Shown here piece by piece: positions 56,761-64,000 of a stretch of DNA of 64,000 nt. Each line of letters starts with the position of its first letter. The stretch's first letter is position 1. The notes under the pieces are model-generated. The model was not told the origin of the DNA and did no database searches. It saw only the letters and a list, made by a program, of their open reading frames with translations. Location of the stretch: contig OX352772.1 in the NCBI GenBank assembly GCA_947095535.1, positions 273,914,636-273,978,635 of the forward strand. The letters run 5' to 3'. The position numbers and the translations under genes were made by a program. This DNA comes from Poecilobothrus nobilitatus (Eukaryota; Arthropoda; Insecta; Diptera; Dolichopodidae).

Positions 56761-57890
56761 GGCATTCTACAAAAATAAAACAAAAAAAATGTTTAAAACT
56801 AAAACTAAAGCAAATTTAAAAAGTGAAAATGATCAACTCAAAAAAGAAATTTGCAATAAAATGCAATACTGAAATTACAAAATAAAAATGATCAAATTTT
56901 AATGACGCAAATAATAAAAATCAAAATCAATTTCAAATTCCAAGAGAAGGAGAAATAATGGGATTGGAAGAATTAACCAACGCACCAACAAATGTAATGG
57001 ATGAATATATTGAAATCGTAAGATCCAAAAACAATACAAAAAAAAATAACATGAATGGAAATAACAACAACAAAGAAGTAATTAATAATGACAGAGCAAA
57101 CTATACAAAAATTAACAAAAGCACATGTAACAACAACAGCAAAAATAATGCAAGTGATCTCAGTATTGAGACAGAAGAAAAACCAAACATACAAAAAAAA
57201 AACATATATAAATAATTTTATATGATCAAGACACATATGATTTAAGAAAAATGATTGTAGGAAAATTAAAAATTTCTAATTTTAGTTTCAAAAGAATAAA
57301 TGAAAATAAAAACATAATCATTCTTAACCAGATTGATGACTACAATAAAGTAAAGAATATATTAAAACAAATTGTAAGTCTATTTTATTCGTTTACACCA
57401 AAAATAGAAAAAAAGAAAACAATAATACTAAAAGATTTATGTTTAAAAACTAACTCAGAAGAAATTGAAAGTGAACTGAATAACATGAAACTAGAAAATA
57501 TGAAAATTGTAAAGGTGATAAGATTTACAACAAAAAAATCAATAAAAGAAAACAAGAAATTACCAATATTTTTATCAGCTATCTATATAATATCAAAACT
57601 ATTAATTATCAAATGGTAAAATGGGAGAAATTAAAAAAATCGGAAGTGACTCAATGTAAACGATATGACACAAAGGCTTGGATATTCAGCATTCAATACG
57701 TCAAATGTTCTCCACGAGATAGGAAAGTGTGCAATAGACGGAATATAGGATAAAAACAAACTATGCTGTGCTCTATGTAATTCAAATGGACATCCAGCGA
57801 ACTACAGAAGTTGCCCAATATGTAAAAAAAGGAAAGAATTCTCACTAATTATAGATAATAATTCTCAATTGAAAAATCGGAAAACTTCCT
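56761..57890 (+). pseudogene. LINE ORF1 (Gag-like, CCHC knuckles), broken
   Basis: A Lys/Asn-rich N-terminus (LKSENDQLKKEICNKM, MGLEELTNAPTNVMDEYIEI) is followed by a 122-codon frame with IILKDLCLKTNSEEIESELN and IVKVIRFTTKKSI, a fold typical of the RRM-like part of Jockey-type ORF1. Then, in other frames, come VTQCKR and the knuckle CCALCNSNGHPANYRSCP. The order and the HPANYRxCP motif are characteristic of Jockey/I-type Gag-like ORF1 proteins. Stops at 57213 and 57617 and several frame changes. Confidence 0.7.
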
Positions 57891-58495
57891 AATTTAAAAA
57901 TTCATCGTTACAATTTTTGCACACTCGTCTGTTGGTAGTTCAAACATATATATATGTATATATTTTTATTATTTTATTATTTAAGGTTTGTAATTTAAAA
58001 TTTTCAATAGAAAATATATGTAAATATGTAGATTTGTACAGTAAAACGAATAAATTTTACAAATGATGAGATTGATTAGTTAGCTAATGTATTATAATTG
58101 TGTGATTATTGTTATTTTCGGGTAACATTATTGACTTGATAGCAATTGCAATAATAGTAATAGCATCAGAATATGAACTTATAATATATACATCTTGTTT
58201 CTCCTTTTTTTTTTTTGATTTTATTATTTATTTTTATTACTTAATTATAATTCTTTTTGACTTTTTTTTTGATTTTTGTAATTTTTAATTTCTTTCTTTT
58301 AATTTTTTATTTTATTGTTTTGTAATTTTGAAATCGAATATTAAATTTAAATATGTCACTGTTAACTCAATGTCTCAATCTTATAAGATCAGACGGTTTA
58401 GGCTAAGATCTATAAAAAAATACAAATAATTGTTAATTTTCTATTCTTTTTATCAAGAAATTAAATAAAATAAAGAAAAAAGAAAAAAAAAAAAA
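57891..58495. repeat. Probable 5'-truncated 3' UTR of a CR1/L2-like LINE
   Basis: T-rich sequence ending in TTATAAGATCAGACGGTTTA and AGGCTAAGATC, which resembles the 3' end of the nested fragment at 33920-33950. It interrupts the + strand LINE between its ORF1 knuckle region and the ORF1 C-terminus (NPNIAFSNVIRNNNYIR at about 58580). Confidence 0.4.
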
Positions 58496-58713
58496 CTTCT
58501 GTAGTTCTAAGGGAGAACCTAGAAAAGAGAAAAAATAGTCAAAATAACGTAAGCAAAAATCGTATGTTGAACAATTATGTTAATCCAAATATTGCATTTT
58601 CTAATGTAATTAGAAATAATAACTACATTAGAAAATGAAAATCATTTTTTCATTAATAATAATAATGAAAAAATCTTTAATAATAAAAACAAGAATACTA
58701 ATTTTAGTAATAG

Positions 58714-60067
58714 CAGAGACTACATAGAGATGTCCAAATGTCAACAAAAAAGTTTAGATGTCGCTACAATATCGATTTTGAAATTTAGTCTCATTTTTCA
58801 ACTTTTTTTTTTAAAGTTTCTTAAAGCAAGTTTTGGTCTTGGATATTTTTTTTTTTGATATATGTACATAAATGAACTTTCGTATGATTGGTATGGATGA
58901 TAGAAATAACAAGTAACATACATATATGAATATGATCATATGATATGAGATGACATATTATGATATACATGATCTGATCAGTATCTAATATAATTTTTAT
59001 ATTACATATATATGCATTATGCCATATTATGCATTTATATTACTTGAACCAGCTTGCCTACATGCTTATTAAATTGTGAAAGTGTGTGTGAATCAAAATT
59101 AAATATAAATAGAAATACACATAAATACTATCGGCACTTTTTATATATGTATTTCAATATGATTGAAAAATCAATACATATTTATATTTATATTTTGTTT
59201 TGTGTAAATGTAATTATGTTCCAATTTGATATGATTTGATAATTTTTATGAATATGTACAGTATCCAGCAAATGTCATGCCACTTTTCTAATTGGAATAA
59301 TTTTTAATTAAAAAAATGTTTAGAAGAATTTTAAAGCATTATTTTTTATTTCAGTTATTTTTATTTGATAGGTATATTATATTATCTTCAAAAAATACCC
59401 ACATATATATGTAGCTATACCGTTATATAACAATATAACACTATGAGTCATGAGATCAAAAAATAAAATAAAATCATAATACAAAAAATTTTGTTACTTT
59501 GTTTGTTTTTTTTTCCCTGAAGTTATAAAGTTAAAAATATTATTAGAAAGAATTCGAACTTTAAATCTAGTTAAATAAATAATGCAGTTAAATCAGATGA
59601 TTTTCATAAAATAAATAACATTCATACCATCTGATACCATACAATATACGATATACCATTTCATACATTTAAAAAATTCTACTTGTAGTAGTGAAATACT
59701 GAATGCATATGAATGATAACCTTGAAATGTTTTTTCTTATTTTTAGAAAAGTCAAGATTATAAAATAATCTATTTTTATTTAATTTTTTTCTATATGAAA
59801 TATTTAGCTAAATGTTCCATATTTTTGTAAAGTGGTATTTAGAATGTCTTCTTTATCATATTGAAAATTTACGTTTCTACTCGACATATTAAATATATAT
59901 TTTCTCAAATATATTTTCCCATTTTTGCCTTATTTTTCTATTTTAAGACACAAACTAAATATTTCTGTGCTTTAAGATTTTTAAAACTAGCCAGTTTTAG
60001 CTGGCACGTTTGAAAAAAAATTAGTACAAATTTTTGTATGAATTTGTACATCTCTATGTAGTCTCTG
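58714..60067. mobile_element. 1,354-base non-autonomous DNA transposon with target duplication
   Basis: CAGAGACTACATAGAGATGT at the left and its exact reverse complement at 60048-60067 are 20-base perfect terminal inverted repeats, with weaker matching inward (CAAAT, CAAAAA). GTAATAG flanks both sides (58707-58713 and 60068-60074), a 7-base target duplication, or 8 if the end base is shared (GTAATAGC). The interior has no transposase. The CAG-AG start and 7-8-base duplication suggest hAT-like or P-like mobilisation. Removing the element restores continuity of the surrounding LINE. Confidence 0.85.
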
Positions 60068-60334
60068 GTAATAGCCATGAAAAGAATAATAATAAAATAT
60101 TAGAACAATGTCGAAACAATTAGCTAAACTAGAATCTACTATATCGGAGCAATCATGTAGAATTGATTTTTTTAAAATAATCTCTATAAATACGAATTCT
60201 TTAATTTCTAATACAAAAATATCATATCTGTCTTACTTTTTAGAAGAACAAAATCCAAATTTAATGTTATTATCTGAAACTTAATTAAACCCAAAACATA
60301 AGATAAAATTTAAAGAATAAGAATTTATCTGAAA
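60068..60334 (+). pseudogene. Start of LINE ORF2 (endonuclease N-terminus)
   Basis: MSKQLAKLESTISEQSCRID leads to IISINTNSLIS, then SYLSYFLEEQNPNLMLLSET (the LLSET metal-binding glutamate) and LNPKHKIKFKE. This is the opening of an APE endonuclease in Jockey-type LINEs. It is the continuation of the element whose ORF1 lies at 56761. It is cut off at about 60334 by the family C repeat. Confidence 0.7.
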
Positions 60335-61257
60335 TTTTTTTTTTACCGACCGCATACAATTAAGTATGAGGTAGGTATTGTTTTCATACTAAAACTTTGT
60401 AGCCGAGATTTTGCCAAATATGCACTACTCTGGTGTGGAGAAGATTGTCAATTTTTTTTTTTATAGCATGATGTCTGCCTGTGTGTGTGTATATGTCTGT
60501 CGGCACGTGTACGACTTAAACGACTGAGCGGAATTTTTTGCAATTTCATATTTAAGGTTTTGACGTAAATATCTCGGATTGATAAGCTTTTGGAGCAAAT
60601 CGGACAACCGCAAGTGGTAGTTTACTAGTGTACTTTTTAAGTTTTTTACGAATATTTCATAACAGAAAAATTTTATGAGAAAAATTATTAAGAAAAAGTT
60701 GTTACACAAGTAAAGAGCAATAACTTTGCCATAGAATATTTCTTTGATCCGACTAACTTCAACTTTTATTTATTTTTTTTTCTAATTCCAAATTTCATAC
60801 ATAACACTCCATATGAATTTATATGAACAATTTTTGTTTTTTTATTATATCTAAAAATTTATATACATACATATTATGTATGTGCTTATACTATGTATAT
60901 TATTCTTTTGTTGATAACATAAAATTAAAACGGTAATTTTTTTGTTAGCAGATTCAATATTAATCTTATGTTTGTTTTGTATTTGTTTACAGTTTTTATT
61001 ATTTTTTACTTCTAATATTTTTGAATGAAAAAAAACATCATGTACATTACATAATAATGTAAATGGATGTATGAATGGCACATATATTTTTACAATTTCA
61101 TTGCTTTATTGTTATTGAATAAATAAAACAAAATGTTAAATTATTAGAAGTTATTTTGCTTTGATATAAATTATTATGTAAAAAATTTATAAATTTTACC
61201 ATTGCACTTTTCGTGTAGTGGCGGTCGGTCCTGTAGTGGAGAAAGCTGATTTTTTTA
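60335..61257 (+). repeat. Family C repeat, copy 3
   Basis: ACCGACCGC (60345-60353) and GCGGTCGGT (61221-61229) are 9-base perfect subterminal inverted repeats, with T-rich edges outside them. A short TG run (60480-60492) is at the position where copy 2 has its long CA run. Body words match copies 1 and 2. Non-coding; inserted into the LINE start on its left. Confidence 0.75.
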
Positions 61258-64000
61258 ATTTTATTTAATTCCAGATAATTTTACAATATATATAAAATTA
61301 TCTATAAGAAATTAAGTAATTTTAAAATTACAGCTTATAACTAATATTTAAATAACAATTTCTTTATTTTCTAAAACTTTTTACAATTTTTCTAATTTCT
61401 AAGATTTTTTAAAAATTTTCTAAGTATACTTTTTTCTAAGTATGCTTAAATATGCATAAATTTTGACTATTTTTAATTTCTACTGGTATTGTGAACAGTT
61501 TTATTGCGTTGCATTTTAGACTTTTTTGCGTCAATGTTGTTTTAACTTTATGAATTTCGATATTTTTTTCTGTTTCTGGTTAGATAGTTATGAATATTTT
61601 CCCTATTTTGAAGTGTTAGTTTCGATTTAATATTATTATTCAGGATGTTATACATGTATTTACATTTTTCAAAGTAAATTAGTTGATTAATATCCAGTGT
61701 ATCAATTATTTTATATAAATTCTTAGTTCTAGTTCTTGTGTTTAAACTAAATAAAGTTTTGAGAGCGCTATTCATTATTATACCAATTTGATTTTATGAA
61801 AATATGAACAATAGCTCCAACTGCATATATTGCACCTAATTCTTGATAAGTGTGTACATATTATATATAAATTTAGCAGCATAATTCGGAATACCCCCCA
61901 TTCTTCTGATTGCCATTGTTATAGGAATAAATTTTTTCTTATTGTTTTTTATGAGTTAATCCCATCTTAAGTTTTCATCAATTATCATTCCCAAGTACTT
62001 ACTTTTTACTTTTAAAAAAACTACTATATTTCTTACATTATCAACTTGTTCTATTATAGTATCATTTATCTTAAGTGTAATATTATCATATATTTTCTTT
62101 TGCATTTTGAATGTTATATATGTAATTAGTTTTTTTCGCATTTATACATAGTTCATTTTAATCCAGCTAGCAGCAATATATCTTTAAGTAGTCATTTAGT
62201 ATATTTTCAAACTCTTTTAATGTTTTCGCTTTAATACTGCACCAACATAGTAGCCGTCATTTAACGCATCATAAATATGTTCCAGAGTTGCTGCGATTGC
62301 TGAATTTGTACCACTATTTTATTAAAAAGCATATTGATTGTCATCAAAACCTATTGTTTTTGTAATGAAGCTTCTTATTCTGAATTGATAACTTTTTCAT
62401 ATATTTTTGAAATTAAATTTAGAATTGAAATTGGTCTATAGTTACCACAATCTTTTTTTGATCCGTTTTTGTGAATAGAAACTACATATGCTTTTTTTGA
62501 CGAATCAGGAAATATACCATTCTTTATTATGAATCATTAAATATACCATTCACTTTTTATCAGTTTCACTAAAGGTTGCGTTATAATATTTACTAACTCT
62601 TGTAGATCTCTTACTGTTATTTTATTCAATCATGAAATTGCATTTTTATTTAATTTCATAATAATTTGATGGATTTTTTCTTCTATAACTGGAATAAGAA
62701 ACAACGAGTTACTATTGCCTAAATTTTGGGAACAGTTAGTAACATCGTTGGTATTCTGAATGTTTTTTCTAATACGTTCTCCTATTTCAGTAAAAAAATT
62801 ATTGAAAGTATTTGCTGTTTCATTATCATATCTAGTTTTTTCACCATGCTTTTTATAACATCATCATGAGTAACATTTTTCAGTTTATCTTCATTGGTAT
62901 TTTTTATAGAATTATTATATTATTATTTATTCAATATTTTCCATAATTTCCTAGAATCGCTCCCGGCTTTTTCAATATTTCTATTAATACAATTTTTTTT
63001 AGCTTCTTTTATTTTTCCACTTTTTTTCTTCATTTTAATATATTTTGCCTTTTTTCACTATTGGTTGGATTATTTTTATGTCGATTATATAATGCCTTTA
63101 TTATTTTCAGCTTATAACAAATAAAAGGTGTTATCCAGCTATTAATTCTCGTTCTCATTGGCATTGTCTTTGTACATATTTCTTTTGCTTCTTGGATAAT
63201 TTTAACTAAGTTTTTTCAATTTCTAGAATATTAATATTTTCTATTTTATATTTTACTATGGGACGCATGTGATTATAATCGATTTTGTTTATGTTGCACT
63301 TTTTCATTGGTGACTTCTCAATATTAATTGCTTTACTAGTTATTATTGTCAATTGGTGGTCCGATAGACTGTTATTTTCTATTTTAAAATTAACACCATA
63401 ATTGCTCTTCATGTTTGTTATTATGTGATCAATTAGGGTTCTAGAGTTACTTGTAATTCTACTGTATTTACTTTAAGTTGCTACAATATCCTTATATTTA
63501 ATAATTATATTGGAGTTCTCAAATAGATTTAGATTTGTATCAACAAAAAATATATAATTTGACTTATCTACCAGTTTAAGTTCAAGAAACTCTATAAATA
63601 AGTTACTGTTTTCCACTGGAGCTTTATAAAATATATCGATTTTTAATTTTGGTTTTGAGTTTAGGACTTCAAAGGACAGTAAAGCTATATTTTTCTTCTT
63701 CACATATTTCATTGAAACTAATATTATTTTTATATTTGCTAATTAATGTTTCAAGTTCTAGAATTTTCTTTCTAATGCTACATATATGTAAATACTATAT
63801 CTTTAGATCTCCAATTTGCATTATATTTTCTTGTTCTGGCATTATCATCTGCCGATCAAGTAATTTTGCCAAGATTCTCTTGTCTTTTGAAGATTTTCGC
63901 TGTATTTATTATAAATATGTCGAAAAATATCTTTATTCCTATGTTTTTGAAACATCTTTATTCCAATTTTTACCTTGTATCTGTCATATATTTTCCGAAG
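61258..64000 (-). mobile_element. CR1/L2-like LINE, inactive, continues past the window
   Basis: From the right edge leftwards: an endonuclease (NIALLSFEVLNSKPKLKIDI, NYIFFVDTNLNLFENSN as the GDFNxNL block, SLSDHQLTIITSKAI as the SDH box), a linker, RT fingers in broken frame (KAYVVSIHKNGSKKDC, NYRPISILN), and the post-RT segment (KSKYLGMIIDENLRWD, MNSALKTLFSLNTRTRTKNL). The catalytic YADD box is not recognisable. The 3' UTR ends at about 61260 with ATTTAATTCCAGATAATTTT-like sequence also present at the end of the copy at 862, so the two are the same family. The + strand frame at 62894-63124 is a shadow. Confidence 0.8.

Overview
The window is very AT-rich eukaryotic DNA, almost certainly from an insect and most likely a fly. 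The reasons are interspersed repeats opening with TATACCC and carrying GTCCGTCC runs (a repeat type I associate with dipteran genomes), abundant CATA/TATG microsatellites, tRNA-derived SINEs, I-like, CR1/L2-like and BEL/Pao retroelements, and hAT and Tc1 DNA transposons. No bacterial features, rRNA genes or CRISPR arrays are visible. Nearly all recognisable coding sequence is broken transposable-element sequence. The one candidate host-gene piece is a 1,028-base internal exon on the + strand (17450-18477), asparagine-rich and bounded by consensus splice signals, so the surrounding sequence may be introns of a large gene.

Layout. 1-9 kb: a Ty3/gypsy pol scrap (-), a 5'-truncated CR1/L2-like element (-), an element with long inverted ends split by a TATACCC-type repeat, and a second copy of that repeat. 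9-16 kb: a TATACCC-type element carrying about eleven 147-base tandem units, inserted in one half of a duplicated segment, followed by fragments of the same superfamily. 17-21 kb: the exon and featureless sequence. 21.8-25.5 kb: another element of this type with 259-base units and seven or eight 306-base units. 26-29 kb: a Tc1-like transposon and one copy of a 0.9-kb repeat (family C). 29.6-35.7 kb: a nearly complete but dead I-like LINE (two-knuckle ORF1, endonuclease, RT, RNase H), itself invaded. 35.7-40.6 kb: an ORF1 scrap, a tRNA-like SINE head and a second LINE. 41-48.9 kb: a hAT element with an 8-base target duplication, an inverted copy of the 259-base-unit element, a LINE (-), and a 719-base MITE. 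49-56.4 kb: an intact SINE, family C copy 2 with a long CA run, LINE scraps, a BEL/Pao element missing its RT, and a transposase-like gene. 56.7-64 kb: a LINE (+) interrupted by a 1,354-base TIR element and by family C copy 3, then a CR1/L2-like element (-) running off the window.

No set of genes working together as a host system was found. The most interesting content is structural. Several repeat families share a layout that fits Helentron-derived non-autonomous elements (HINE/DINE-1-like): short subterminal inverted repeats, a 3' stem-loop, a CTTGTTTT-like end and an internal repeat. Three of these copies appear to have seeded satellite-like arrays with periods of 147, 259 and 306 bases. 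All family names come from reading motifs by eye; no database search was possible.
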